NCBI RefSeq assembly: GCF_905147045.1
Contig: NC_065908.1
Span: 5,146,001 to 5,210,000, forward strand
Source: Nymphalis io
Lineage: Eukaryota > Arthropoda > Insecta > Lepidoptera > Nymphalidae
DNA: 64,000 nucleotides
Direction of reading: 5' to 3'
A model generated the notes under the pieces. The model did not search any database, had not been told where the DNA came from, and saw only the letters and a program-made list of their open reading frames with translations. How positions within the stretch are numbered: position 1 is the first letter of the stretch; the number at the start of each line of letters is the position of its first letter. Made by a program: the position numbers and the translations under genes. Below are positions 1 to 11,480 of the stretch, piece after piece.

Positions 1-194
1 GTTTGTGTTGAACAGAAATATGAAATGATTGAGTAAAATGTTTATGACGGAAAATAGTTTCAAAAGGTGAACGAGGTTAATTTGTTTATTTTTTTATCTT
101 GATTTTTTCCCAAAATTAGTTCTGAGCTCAAGCCAAGCTCCAATTCAGCTTTTTTAAAACACAAAATTGCCTCGTACTTTTTTATTTTTAAGCT

Positions 195-352
195 TTTATG
201 TCCCTTGTGTCTGGATTTAAACTGACTTACAGTTTCAACACAACAATACAAATTATTGATGTTATATGTTACAAAGTATTATGGTAGAATATGTGATGAG
301 TAGGTAATACCTAAACAGACGAGCTTACACAAAGCCCTACCACTAAGTTAAA
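195..352 (-). mobile_element. SINE-2, degenerate copy
   Basis: The block tatgtcccttgtgtctg near 196-210, the later aacacaacaata and the head-end phrase gacgagcttacacaaagccctacca near 318-342 follow SINE-2 order in reverse. The tail half is missing. Many substitutions suggest an old copy. Confidence 0.6.
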
Positions 353-537
353 ATTACAAAATATGCAAAACATGCTTGATAGACTCTTGCCGCCGACATT
401 TCTAATACCAATACCACTCTACTCGACTCTAGTAAAACCATACAGCGTGGAATTTATTTTAAATAATCGAAAAATAAAGCGCTTATATTTTTAAAATGTA
501 ACGTTAGGATTCTGAAATTAAATATACTAAAAAAAAT

Positions 538-760
538 TATTCCACCGCCAAACAGCAATATTTAGTTTTGATGTGTTTCGTTTGGAATGATGAGTGAACT
601 AGTTTAATACAGCGCAAGGGAAAAAACTTCTTAGTTACCAAGGTTATTGGCGTAATGACGATGTAAGTAATAGTGAATATGTACACTGACAAAGTATATG
701 AGTAGTAGTAAACACGGTAAAACATTTGCCAGTTGGCTTTCCTATTTTAAATAAATAAAA
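538..760 (+). mobile_element. SINE-2, degenerate copy lacking its head
   Basis: From ccgccaaacagcaatattt the order of SINE-2 landmarks is kept: a box-B-like gtttcgtttggaatg, gatgagtgaact, caagg...ggtt, then ggctttcctattttaaataaa at the 3' end. The last 30 bp or so match the family tail closely, and the middle is heavily diverged. Confidence 0.65.
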
Positions 761-1629
761 AAATATTAGTGTGCATATTTAAAAAAAGAATCTAATTTTA
801 GCTAAAGTTAACCCGTATAATTTGAACTATGGACCGTGTTATTCATCGTTTAAGATGCATCTCATGAAAGCGCAGATGTACAAAGTTTTAGCCCAGTTAA
901 CAAAGCAAAGATAATAGAGACCATTCAGGCCCTCATAAATTAAACAAGCGTTGCTTGTGGTACAAGAGAAGATAGTATGCCTGCGGACAAAATCATATCT
1001 TTAGTAATATTACAAATGAGAAAGTAAATTTGTTATTTTTTTACGATTACTGACTATTTGAACGATCATCGTGAATTTTTACGTATAGATTTTCAGGAGT
1101 ACAGAAAAGCGCACAGAGTACAACTTGCCCCCTCATGCGCTGGTAAAGCCGCGGGTGTAAACTAGTATAAAATATGTATGTTTATTTTAATGTATTATCG
1201 TATTCGACACGTTCACTAACTGCTAATAATAATCAAAGCACAAATCAACGTTGGATAAGTAAATTAAATGAAAATCAAGAATTTAAAATAGCTTAAAACT
1301 CGTACCAGTATCATCCGCTTTCTCGTGATTGAATTATTAATGAGATACACACAAATGCGATCAAATTAAAACATGGCCACAAATGAAATCAAATAGATTT
1401 AGTATTCGTACGTATTCACTAAAGTTAATGTTTTGTGAAGTTAATTAGACAAGTAAGCTGAAGTGTAATTGTTTTGTCAATTATATTGACGGTTTGACGC
1501 TGTGCAGTTAGCGTCGAAATTATATACAAGATACTTATGTAAATATTTTTGATATCTTATGTAGTTGTAGTTTGATAAAAGTATATATTTTTGACACTAC
1601 CCATTAAAGTCACTTACCACTAAGCAACT
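761..1629. other. AT-rich stretch, no gene seen
   Basis: No open frame, RNA gene or intact element is visible, apart from the short ctag-edge remnant annotated at 1100-1168. Confidence 0.5.
1100..1168 (-). repeat. ctag-edge dispersed repeat, terminal remnant
   Basis: The phrase taaagccgcgggtgtaaact followed by agtata is the reverse of the ccgcggctt/actagt edge shared by several repeats in this window. Only about 70 bp is recognisable. Class (Helitron-like or LINE end) is not resolved. Confidence 0.4.
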
Positions 1630-1685
1630 ATGGGATGATATCTACCCAGACTGGCTTGCACAAAGCGCTAGCACCAAGTACCTAC
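1630..1685 (-). mobile_element. SINE-2 head fragment
   Basis: The phrases ctacccagactggcttgcac and aaagcgctagcaccaagta match the reverse of the SINE-2 head. The rest of the element is gone. Confidence 0.5.
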
Positions 1686-2602
1686 TTCTGTCACGGTCCA
1701 GTTTCTGACACGTTAAAACTTCTATAAGGAGTTGGTACGACTATAGCCTGATTCACATCGCCAAGTTAATAGTAATTTCACGCGGCCAACGATTTTATTT
1801 TGTTGTCTGATCAATGCCCTAGATTGATGAGGAGAGTGGTGTGATGACTAGTACCTAGTACCTACCGATTTTTTTTTAGCTTTTAGTACATTATCATTAT
1901 CTTCATTTTCAATAAAACCGTTTAACTTAAATTATTGTTAGGTTGTGAAAAGATATGTAATCCGCCATTTTGAAACGGCGGCCATCTTTAATTTACAATG
2001 ATACAGAACGTATTAAATTGTATTATCATCAAAACTAAAGGTTTGTACTAAATATCAGATCAATCTGTCAAAATTGAATATTGAAATGAAAATTTCAATA
2101 ACAAACCGTCATTTGAGTAATATTATAACGCTGCTTATGGATTGAAATTTGTATAACGAACAATGAAATTTCATCAATAATCAGAATATCCGAACACGTG
2201 ATTAAAATTCAACTACATTGCGAAACATTCAACAAATGTATTTTGAAACATTCGATCTAACCTCAAATTTCTACGTCTTTACATGAACCATCGCAATATC
2301 GAAATGTATCTGAGTCGCTGTGCAAAATGCATAACTATCTTCCAATTGAAGTGCTTAGAGATATAATATGGAGTTAGTTTGAATTAATTTCTATTGTTCG
2401 TGGTCCAACGACCAGACAATCTGGATTTATGTTTCAATTTAATTTACATTTAATACAGCTTTGCCCGCGTTTTCGATCAGATTCTTAAGATAATTGTTAT
2501 AATAAAATTTTATTACGTTGACTTAACCAAGCTATGAGAATGAAGATTAACAAGTATCACAACTTAAATTCTATCATTCACAACGTATTCGGCAATTAGT
2601 AC
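1686..2602. other. AT-rich stretch, no gene seen
   Basis: Nothing recognisable. A small GC-rich inverted pair (ccgccatttt...acggcgg) lies near 1963-1983, and gctttgcccgcgttt near 2458 recalls the ctag-edge repeats, but both are too short to assign. Confidence 0.5.
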
Positions 2603-2869
2603 ATTTTTTTTATAGAATAGGAAGGCGGACGAGCATTTGGGCCACCTGATGGTAAGTGGTCACCAAACGCCCTTAGACATTTACATTGTAAGAAATGTGA
2701 ACCATCGCTTACATAGCCAATGCGCCACCAACCTTGGAAACTAAGATTTAATGTCCCTTGTGTCTGTAATTACACTGGCTCACTCACCCTTCAAACCGGA
2801 ACACAACAATATCTGATGAGTGGGTGGTACCTACCCAGACGAGCTTGCACAAAGCCCTACCACCAGTAA
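2603..2869 (-). mobile_element. SINE-2, well preserved with internal deletion
   Basis: It starts with the reverse of the A-rich tail (tttttttatagaatagg) and ends with ctaccaccagta, so both ends are present. Relative to the copies at 23387 and 45891 it lacks about 30 bp between acaacaatat and ctgatgagtggg, the segment that normally carries ctgttttgcggtagaat. Confidence 0.92.
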
Positions 2870-4432
2870 ACAAAAACATTACCCAACTTCTATCAGCAAA
2901 TTTGGATCAGGATCAATAATTTTATTTGTATTTGTAGTAAAATCACAATTGTTCTCACTGCTGGGAAAATAAGCCTTCTCGTCATTAAATTGCTAATATA
3001 TTATTATTATACATACATAGTTACGGGGTTAACTACAACGGTGACTACAATGTTGACCATAATATAAATTATAGATTCTTGGTGATTTTTGGTGCAGAGA
3101 GGCAATAGTGTCAGCCAGTCTTGTTTCAGTTGTGTGTCAGTTTTTGCTTTAAATTTGTAATGAGTATCTTGTTCTTTTTATTTTAATTTTGTATTTAATG
3201 AAAATGTCTGTACATAATTAAAGAGATTCTTCAGTTTTACGTATCTTACTATTGTCTTTAAAATTTTTCCAATTTTGCAATTGACATAGCACTGGAACAA
3301 AGCCGCACGAAACAGCTAGTGATATACAACTTGTAAGTTTTATAAAATGCAAACAGAATTCTCTATCTCGGATTTCTAGACGATTTCAATAAACCAATAA
3401 GAAAACTTCGCAAACAATACAACGGCAACGTAGGAATACTATGTATGGTTTCCACTCAGTGTTTATTCTGTCCTTATGTTTACTAGCTACATAACTCGAA
3501 TACATACTGGTTCATGTATTGTTGAATCTTGTGAATACGCTTATCTAAGGGCCTTTCTAATGACAACAGGAAGCGCTTGTAAATCAATTTTTTTTAACAC
3601 TTCAAAATCACGTAAAACAATTTAGTAGATGTTCATATTGTGATTACCGTTACTTGGCATTATTTTTAACTGAACTATATATAATTAATAGTGTACCTGT
3701 AGACCGATATATCTCTGTAATATGTTATATAGGCCTTAACTTTGCTTCAGGTATCGGATACTCTTACTTCACTTTTATTTCACTTGATCGTGTACATGTC
3801 TAATTTTTACAGTAAATTAATAATTAAAAATGAATACATTCTTTAAAAAAACTTTATTTACAACTTATACTCACACACACTTGAACAAACATGTACACAT
3901 GTCCAATACTAACCAATGCCTAAGATTAACCGCCTTCAAAATATCGGCTCCATTATATCGGATTATTCTACGATGGTTGCGCGTGGATGTGTATAGAATA
4001 AAATTATTATTGTGATTGTGCAAAAAGGGACGATGGATAGTGAATAACGCACAAAAGCCCTCAGCCGAATATCGTGTGATTTCTCACAATAGCCCTCTTC
4101 AATACAATGATCGATACCAATATTCTGATTTCACAGCCCAACGCTGTTAGTCACTGGTTTTATCATTCTTCGCCAATGCTATTGTTACATATTTATATAT
4201 ATTTTACTAATATTGTGAATGCTAATGTATGTTCATTGCTTTGATTTGATAACAAAGCTTCAACGACTACTAAGAGACATATAACAATATTATTTACTTT
4301 ATCACTCCCTCAGTCATGAACATAATTATAATATTATTGATGTAACATTATACTTTTAACAAATCGCTTATATGTTAACCTTAATTAGACATAATTTGTT
4401 TATAATATGTAGCCAGATTTGTCATCTGTTTG
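2870..4432. other. AT-rich stretch, no gene seen
   Basis: A short ctag-edge fragment (aaagccgcacgaaacagctagt) ends near 3322. A 61-codon frame at 3830-4015 has no recognisable domain and is not called a gene. The 3900-4150 part is slightly GC-richer than its surroundings. Confidence 0.5.
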
Positions 4433-4565
4433 TAAGTGGTCACATCGACAATGTACCTCTAACCTAGGAAACTCATTCATAATGAACTTTGTGCCTGCGA
4501 TTACATTGGCTCACTCACCCATCAAATAGGAACATAGACGTCCTTGAACAACGCTCTACCACCAA
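4433..4565 (-). mobile_element. SINE-2, degenerate copy
   Basis: The order aagtggtcac, aacctaggaaact, tttgtgcctgcgattacatt, ggctcactcacccatcaaa and ctctaccaccaagt is that of SINE-2 reversed, with several deletions. Confidence 0.62.
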
Positions 4566-5545
4566 GTGGACACCACTTAAATAAATTACATATGTACTAA
4601 CTTCGCAAATATCAAATGTCATTCAAACATTTTACTAAAATAGTACTGGAGGAACTTAAATCAAGAAACTACGCAATTATACCATTTTAGTGCTTCAGAT
4701 AAGCAGCAATTACTATAAGCTTACAACTTAATACTCTCTTCCAAGGTACTCTTATTTACGTCAAATGTTAAAACATTTATTTTCCACTTGCTGAAAGAAT
4801 ATAAAAGTACATTTGGTTATTCTTACAAGGGACAGTGAAGGCCTTGAGAAATGGACAGTCATTTCAGAGTCATTCCTCCTTCTATCTATCGTTGGTTGCT
4901 AGTCATTTATAAAGGAGCGCGTTCCACGTTGTAATAATAGTTTTCCTCGCCCAAATCTTATAAATGATCTGTACAAATATTCTGAAAATACATAAATAGT
5001 GATGAAAAAAATGTATCTTAAAAAAGTATCTATTATAAATATTAATAATTTTCAATTTTCGAATACCGAGATGAAGAAGTAGTACAATATTCTACTAGTA
5101 CCTAGTAAAGGGACGTCAATTACAGGCTGTCACTTTTAAATATTAAGGACTTTGAATGTCTTAAGAGCATTATTAAACATGGTCGAAACTTGCAACTAAT
5201 TTAAAAGGAAGAGTTATTTTTGTTCTCTTTCCCAGTAGAGTATAGAAGTAGTAGATACAGACGATTAGTTGGCTTCTCATCTTTATTTATATTAAACCCA
5301 GCAAGAATGTAGGGGCACAGCTGACTGGCAATTTTGACAGTCGTAGTGAGATATTTATTTTGTCCTTTATTTTATTCGAAAAAGTCACTGATTAGATTCT
5401 TGAAATTGGCTTTCCTTAAGCTTGTCGTAAAATATGTTTTAATAAGCAACAATTGGAAGTCTGCTAATGATGACGATGAGTTGCGAGTTGTTACGAATTT
5501 TTAGTGATAGTGATAGAGTTTAGACCAGTAGGTAAACGTTTATAT
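4566..5545. other. AT-rich stretch, no gene seen
   Basis: No recognisable element or coding region. The patch at 4840-4940 is somewhat GC-richer but matches nothing I know. Confidence 0.5.
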
Positions 5546-5635
5546 CTACCAAACGCAGTAAAGTAGCGTGGTAGAATAAATTTTAAAATTTTGCTACTCC
5601 ACATGAGAGGGCGTTTCAGCCAAGATGACATACAG
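5546..5635 (+). mobile_element. SINE-1 3' part, degenerate
   Basis: The phrase tagcgtggtagaataaa followed by gagagggcg, cagcca and gacatacagacagt follows the SINE-1 3' region (gcagcgtggtggaataagc ... cccagcagtgggacattcac). It runs directly into an opposite-strand SINE-1, making a tail-to-tail pair. Confidence 0.5.
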
Positions 5636-5902
5636 ACAGTAACAGCCTATGAATGTCCCACTGCTGGGCCCCCCTCCCCTTTTTTTTGAGGAAAAGGTTT
5701 TAGAGCTTATTCCATCACGCTGCTCCAACGCGGATTGGTGGAATACACATGTGGCAGAATTTCAGTGAAATTAGACACATGCAGGTTTCACCACGACGTT
5801 TGCCTTCACCATCAACCACGAGATGAATTATAACACAAATTAAACATATGAAAATTCAGTGGTGCTTGCTTGGGTTTGAACCCACTAGACCATCTCGGCT
5901 CA
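5636..5902 (-). mobile_element. SINE-1 with deleted anticodon region
   Basis: The 3' end (cagtaacagcctatgaatgt), body and tRNA-like head (ending catctcggctc) are all present. The head has lost the segment between box B (ggtttgaaccca) and box A (ctagaccatctcgg), so the promoter boxes are abnormally close. The ccccctcccc run near 5668 replaces the usual ctctcctc tract. Confidence 0.92.
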
Positions 5903-6554
5903 AGGTGACATTTACTTTTGGACAATAGTACATAATATACGTTGGTCATAGCGTAAAATATTTAAAGAGTTCTTATACCTTAGTTAATAAATTACTCCCC
6001 CATATACATTATAACTATAAGCATAAGATTCATTTTCCTGATAAACTCGATAGTCATCTCACGGAGTTCCATTCATGCGACGTTATTTTTTTGATATTTT
6101 GCGGAATATTTCCCCGTTTTCGCTTTTTGACGGCACTTTTTTGGATGCGGCGTAAAAGGTTATAAAGAATTTCTAGTCAACGCTGTCATGAAATTGGATT
6201 TCGTTGCAGTTTGTTTAGTTGAGATTTCATCTTGTTTTTCAATGACGAAGATAAAATTTTTGATGTTTGTAAACGTTACAAGTGAATTTGATTAGTAACT
6301 GATAGGAAAAGAGAAAATATTAACTTTGAATATATTTATATACATATATATCAGTTGTTTTCAAAAATATAAATATATTTTTTACAAATATATGACAATT
6401 GGTCACAACCATTGGGATTTTTGAATATTTACTTCATTTATTTTTACTGCCTTGCTTTTCTAGCTTAGAAATCTCAATGTCCAGGGATAAAAGACCATAT
6501 CAGACCAAAAAAATATAAGGCTTCCACGAAAATCTCACTTTTTAGGGCCAATTG
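5903..6554. other. AT-rich stretch, no gene seen
   Basis: No coding or RNA feature recognised. The part 6060-6160 carries several CG-containing words but no known repeat. Confidence 0.5.
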
Positions 6555-6690
6555 GATTCTGCGTCTAAAACTTTCTCCGGTCGTATCAGATTATGAGAGT
6601 GATGGAATAGAGAGTGAATCTATGTTTACGAACATCGCATTTAGTTGCCTACACACCGATGAGAGTGGCCACTGTGACCGGTATCAGTTA
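6555..6690 (+). mobile_element. SINE-3 3' part, degenerate
   Basis: It aligns with the SINE-3 3' half: ctgcgtctaaaactttctcc, tatgagagtgatggaatag, agagtgaatctatgttta, then cgcatttagttgcc and gtggccactgtga. The tRNA-like head is absent. Confidence 0.5.
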
Positions 6691-6797
6691 GAGGAACATT
6701 ATCATTAAGGCAAACGTGCATATGATATCGCTAAAGTACACCCGAAGCGTACATTAAAACGACAACTTTTTACAGGTAGTTAATATGGTAGTGGTAC

Positions 6798-7091
6798 CAC
6801 TGGTGGTAGGGCTTTGTGCAAGCTCGCTTGGGTAGGTACCACCCACTCATCAGATATTCTATCGCAAAACAGCAATACTTGATATTGTTGTGTTCCGGTT
6901 TGAAAGGTGAGTGAGCCAGTGTAATTACAGACACAAGGGACATAAAATCTTAGTTCCCAATGTTGGTGGCGCATTGGTTATGTAAGCGATGGTTGACATT
7001 TCTTACAATGCCAATGTTTAAGGACGTTTGGTGAGCACCTACCATTAGGTGGCCCATATGCTCGTCCGCCTTCCTATTCTATAAAAAAAAA
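6798..7091 (+). mobile_element. SINE-2, nearly full length
   Basis: It runs from actggtggtagggctttgtg to cctattctataaaaaaaaa, with all internal blocks present and few changes. The box-B-like gttccggtttgaaaggtgag lies in the middle. An open frame over part of it in reverse is only a by-product of the repeat. Confidence 0.95.
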
Positions 7092-7976
7092 TCTGAACAT
7101 ATATATAATACATGTTATATATGATTAATTGAAACATGGGAAATACACTAAACGACGCAGCTTTGATCTCTGCTCTTGATCATTTTTGGTACAGACATAG
7201 ATGTTTCTTGTACTTGAGTATTATTAGGTAAAGTAAAGTTCTGAAGTTATTCTGGTCTACTCATTTTTAAATTATACTTTCATTAATTATATAAAATATA
7301 TAACATTTTAGTTTCTTACCTTTTTATATGTCATTGAAGAATAGCTTCATAGTTCCTGTAACCAAATAAATAATGTTAATGAGAAAAATTCAATTTTTTT
7401 AAATATAATTAACAATATACAAATAATACGTAATATTTAATTTATTTTAAACAAAATAATGCCAAAAAATTTCAACAGTAAGAATATATAAATTAATACT
7501 TTTGTTCTTAGAAATAGTACCTCATCCTTAATCTTAACACACAACACTTGATAATTAACTAAAAAATATAGTTCTGGATGTTCTCTTTGAGCGTGCATAT
7601 ATCCCAGAAGTTATTTATAGCCTGTTAATTTATTTCCTTTTTGATGTGAAACATCTATTTCCATAAGTATAAAGTCTATTGGATAAGTAAGCGAGTTGCA
7701 TGCCGTAGCGGCAAACGGTATGTCTGCGACATATATAATATATACTTCATTGCTTCTCCGTGTGTGTGTACTGCATAGCACATTTTTATTTAATAAAGAA
7801 ACTCAATATTTTATTCAGTTTACTCTATATTTATTTATTTAATTTTTAATTATAAATTGGTTTAAATCATTAATTTTAATATTTCACATCTGTCAGGCGT
7901 CTCATAACAACCACATTTTTATAAATATACTTATCGTAGCTACTTAAATTACTTGATAGATTTTAATTAAATACCT

Positions 7977-8033
7977 CACAAAACAAATTGTATAGTTAAT
8001 AAAATACAATTTGTTCAACAAATTTGTTTTGTG
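7977..8033. repeat. Nested inverted repeat (hairpin)
   Basis: cacaaaacaaatt at 7977-7989 is the exact reverse complement of aatttgttttgtg at 8021-8033. Inside it, acaaattgtat (7983-7993) is the exact reverse complement of atacaatttgt (8004-8014), so two alternative stems compete. Confidence 0.9.
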
Positions 8034-8438
8034 TTAATAAACCGTGTACCTCAGTGGACACCGCAGGTAGGCTGAATAAATGTTGGTCTGTAACGAAACA
8101 AATTGGCCAGCTATTGGAGCCAATTAATCGTTCTGCTTACAGCTTTGTTATTTTGTAAACACAAGATCTATACAATTTGTATATAGCATTTAGAATATAA
8201 GGTGTACGTAGCAAACTATAAAAATTCCATAATGCCTCTTGGATTAATCCAACAGAAAACGTTTTTTTCTTAAATTGACAAATTTAAATATACGTATATT
8301 TTTGAAGTTTTTTTTATCATGTAATATAATAAATAAAAAATTACTTTAAACATTCAATCTTTTTAAGGCTTTCAACATTGAATTTGAAATATCCAATGGA
8401 TGTAGCATACATTGTTAGTGAAGTACGAAAGCATAAGC

Positions 8439-8486
8439 ATACGCATATATGCGTATTATCACTTATGTATATATGCATAAGTGATA
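8439..8486. repeat. Two adjacent palindromes
   Basis: The 18-bp perfect palindrome atacgcatatatgcgtat (8439-8456) is followed directly by tatcacttatg (8457-8467) and its exact reverse complement cataagtgata (8476-8486). Both could extrude as hairpins. Confidence 0.9.
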
Positions 8487-8821
8487 AATCACTTTACTGG
8501 ATGAGCATTTAGATTAGACTTTAGTCCTTGCATCTAGATCCAGGGTCTTAAGGTGGGTCTTAGGGATCGTAAAGACTCAGCTGACATGTACATAACACAC
8601 ATAACAGCAGAGAAAGAATCACTGCAAAACCAAGACACGGTAACGTAGTAACCAACACTCAACCTCTATCTTACCCATAAGTCATAGGGAAATCTGTGAC
8701 GAAAAAGCTACATTTACACGACAGCATATGTAACGCATTGGCTGCAATATGACAAACATGACGAACTTTTATATTGCACCGATGACTGTGACAACACGGA
8801 ACACGGCGGGGAATACCTGGT

Positions 8822-9014
8822 ATGTTGTGTTCCGGTTTAAAAGGTGAGTGAGCCAGTGTAATTACTGGCACAATGGTCATAACATCATAACTCCCAAGGT
8901 TAGTGGTGCATTGGCGATGTAAGCGATGGTTAACATTTCTTATATTGCCTATGACTTTGGGCGTTGATGACCACGTATTATTAGGTGGACCATAGCCGCC
9001 CTATAATATAAAAC
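8822..9014 (+). mobile_element. SINE-2, 5' truncated
   Basis: It begins in the middle of the family at tatgttgtgttccggttt, continues through gtgagtgagccagtgtaatt and cccaaggttagtggtgcatt, and ends gccgccctataatataaaa. The head, including the first 100 bp, is missing. Confidence 0.87.
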
Positions 9015-9284
9015 GTGATGAACACAAACGGCTAGTACTACTACTATGGAGATTCTATTCTACAACCTTATTTTAGAAATACAGATCAGCCTAGAATTAT
9101 AGAAGTCCACTAAGATCAGTTTCTAAAGAAAGACAACTGACACACAACAATAAAAACAAAAACAATAACAAAACAGATGACAAATAAAATGGTAATCCTG
9201 AAATTACGTTTGGAATAACACTTCTGATGTTAGACAATCCAGAATTTTCTTTACCTTGATAATAATGTACTCATGAACAATGTA

Positions 9285-9425
9285 GGTCACGGCGGTCATT
9301 TAAAAAAAACGCTATCTGCGAAGAATATATTATAGTGCACAAACGAAGATGCACTTTCTATTCCATTACTCTCATTATTCGATGCGGAGAATATCGGGAT
9401 CTACAGCCTTATAAGGTAGCAAGCA
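9285..9425 (-). mobile_element. SINE-3 3' part
   Basis: tcacggcggtcatt, then tattatagtgcacaaacg, atgcactttctattcc and attactctcattattcgatg match the SINE-3 3' half in reverse. The tRNA-like head is absent or unrecognisable. Confidence 0.67.
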
Positions 9426-10339
9426 AGTTGAATTCCCGGCATCGGTCAATAAAGTTTAATAAAAGTTTAATTAATTGGAAACTTTACTTAACGGATGATA
9501 TAATTTATCATATTGCTATTTAGTTTGACTTTTTCGAGTTTGATTGTTTACAAAACAATAATTTGTTTAGTTTATTATTTTAACACTTCGTAATTTTAAT
9601 TTACAGTTCGAACTAAAATCGATTTGCTTACCCAATTCGATATTCAAAATAAAGATAGGAAATTCAATTAATAAATGAAGAGTATTGCCTTGTTTCAATT
9701 TTTTTTATTATTAACTCTAATCTTCTAGCCTTAAAAAGGAAAGGACGATGTGCAACCGAGCAAATCTTATCGTCGAATGTGATAGGCGAAGCACGTATAC
9801 TTCGCATATAGTCTCCTCTATTTCAACAGTCCGAAGCTGAGGTGCATTCGTAGGACACCCTTGGGATTTTCGTATCCATGAATCTTCCGAGTATACCAAA
9901 AATAGTTATAAAACTCTCATTTTGAATTTTACAAATGGTAATAGTAATTAAAGCGCTGTACAGCTGTTGTAATCCTACATGCAAGTTACATCTTACGCTG
10001 CCCCTCGTAAATCGCCAAATAACGTGGTGTTTAAATTTAATCCAATGCTTTCTAATGCCATGAGCACCACTGGCTTTTTATTTTTAAAATAAAAATGTTT
10101 TAAATTAAACTTTTAGAGTTTATTTATTATAATAATTTAGTAATTTAATAAAATAAAATCAACAATGGACCAAGCACTTACTAAGAAACTGGTCTTTACT
10201 TCAGGTTACACAAGTGCTCGTGCTTATTGAGCTCGGTATTTAAAAGTGGTACACAACGTACATACGTAGCACCAGAGTCCTGGGTACCATTTACAGTAAG
10301 ACAATATTTTAGGAGGTGTGTATATATATATTTTTATAG
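9426..10339. other. AT-rich stretch with an unassigned GC-richer patch
   Basis: The patch 9720-9900 is GC-richer and open for 60 codons on the minus strand but shows no recognisable domain. gcgaag...cttcgc near 9786-9805 forms a short hairpin. Otherwise nothing is seen. Confidence 0.45.
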
Positions 10340-10962
10340 TTGTAATGGAATAGGCGTTTGTCTTCCATCTCACCTGATGGAAAGTGTAGATGAAGACGAA
10401 GGTGGTGCACGCCCATCCAAAAGAAACCTGTTCACTCTACTCTTAAAGGCTCCAGAGTTTAACTTATCAGGAAAAATAGACCCAGACAGGTCGTTCCAAA
10501 TCTTGGCAACTCTCACCAAAAACGAGCTGTCCAACCGCTTAGTTCGACTTTTGGGTATGTCAACAATGTATGGATGAAACTTTTGCCTGCGCCTAGTAGT
10601 CCGATAAAGTAATGGAGATGGTTCAATGAGTTCGAAAAGAGCCTGCGAGCACTCTCCAAAGTGTATCCTATAAAAAACCGATAAGCTGGCAACTCGACGA
10701 CGATTCTCAAGGGTGTGTAGTCTGCTATTTGAAAGCTTTTCGTTGTTAATTAACCTACGGGCTCTTCGGTCAACTGAGTCCAAAGCTTCCAGATGATATT
10801 TGGCTTCACCGTCCAAGAGGTGACTGCAGTACTCCATACAGGATCGAACTTAGGCAGTGTAAAGATTAAGCAGCTGTTCAGAGCTGAAGTACCGCCGAAC
10901 CTTTGAAAGAATTGATAATTTCTTCGACGCCGCTTGTGCCATAGACTCAATAAACATAGATT
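10340..10962 (-). pseudogene. Jockey/CR1-like LINE, reverse transcriptase C-terminal part
   Basis: On the minus strand this encodes the region after the catalytic palm of a non-LTR reverse transcriptase. Seen are QAASKKLSILSKVRRYFSSE, then MEYCSHLLDG, VDRRARRLIN, a VASLSVFYRIHFGEC block and the terminal KIWNDLSGSIFP...FKSRVNRFLL, all typical of the Jockey/CR1 C-terminus. One in-frame TAA lies at about 10849-10851, just before VRSCMEYC; a 155-codon frame (10370-10837) follows it. The 3' UTR runs to a TATA-rich end near 10340. The 5' side stops at a SINE-2, so the catalytic domain and endonuclease are missing and the copy cannot be active. Confidence 0.87.
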
Positions 10963-10968
10963 TCTTTT

Positions 10969-11262
10969 CTTTTTTATAGAATAGGAAGGAGGAGCATATG
11001 GGCCACCTGATGGTAAGTGGTCACCACCGCCCATAGATATTGGTATTGAAAGAAATGTTAACCATCACTTACATCGCCAATGCGCCACCAACCTAGGGAA
11101 CTAAGATGTTACATCCCTTGTGCCTGTTTTTATACTGGCTCACTCACCCTTCAAACCCGAACATAACAATCCCAATTACTGTTATTTTGCATGCAGAATA
11201 TCTGATGAGTGGGTGGTACCTACCCCGACGAGCTTGCACATAGCTAAGTACCAGCACCAGTG
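10969..11262 (-). mobile_element. SINE-2 beside the LINE fragment
   Basis: It begins ctttttttatagaatagga and ends agctaagtaccagcaccagt, with all family blocks in reverse order. The sequence varies at the head (gctaagtaccagcacc instead of gccctaccacc). It abuts the 5' edge of the minus-strand LINE piece, so it marks either a truncation point or an insertion site. Confidence 0.92.
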
Positions 11263-11290
11263 TAAGTATTAGATTATTCGGCGCTTTTTA

Positions 11291-11480
11291 GTTGACGCGC
11301 CACAAAAATTCTTTCCTTTAATGAATCAATCTTAATCAGATATCCTCTCAGTTAAGATCAAGATAAGTGTCACTTCAAGTTAGAAAATGTGGTGCTTTAG
11401 TGTTTCACGAATGTGTAACGTTAGCGCGATTTAACTACGTACAGCGCCATCTAGTTTATAAATGTGAAACAAACGTCTAC
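11291..11480. repeat. Unknown repeat X, copy 1
   Basis: It shares with 12082-12265 an opening ttgacgc.ccacaaaaa and a core ttagcgcgatttaactacg...acagcgccatcta, about 50 bp with three or four mismatches at 11421-11471. The intervening sequence differs. I cannot name the family. Confidence 0.6.

Larger units (their letters stand above)
7092..8821. other. AT-rich stretch with two palindromic sites
   Basis: No gene or full-length element seen. It contains the inverted repeat at 7977-8033 and the double palindrome at 8439-8486, annotated separately. A GC-containing patch at 7690-7730 is not recognised. Confidence 0.5.

Noticed and set aside
3830..4015. 61-codon frame MNTFFKKTLFTTYTHTHLNK...
   Set aside because: Low-complexity start in AT-rich DNA; no recognisable family and no supporting context.
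10227..10577. 116-codon plus-strand open frame
   Set aside because: It lies antisense to the LINE C-terminal coding region, whose minus-strand protein has clear family motifs. The plus frame is a shadow.
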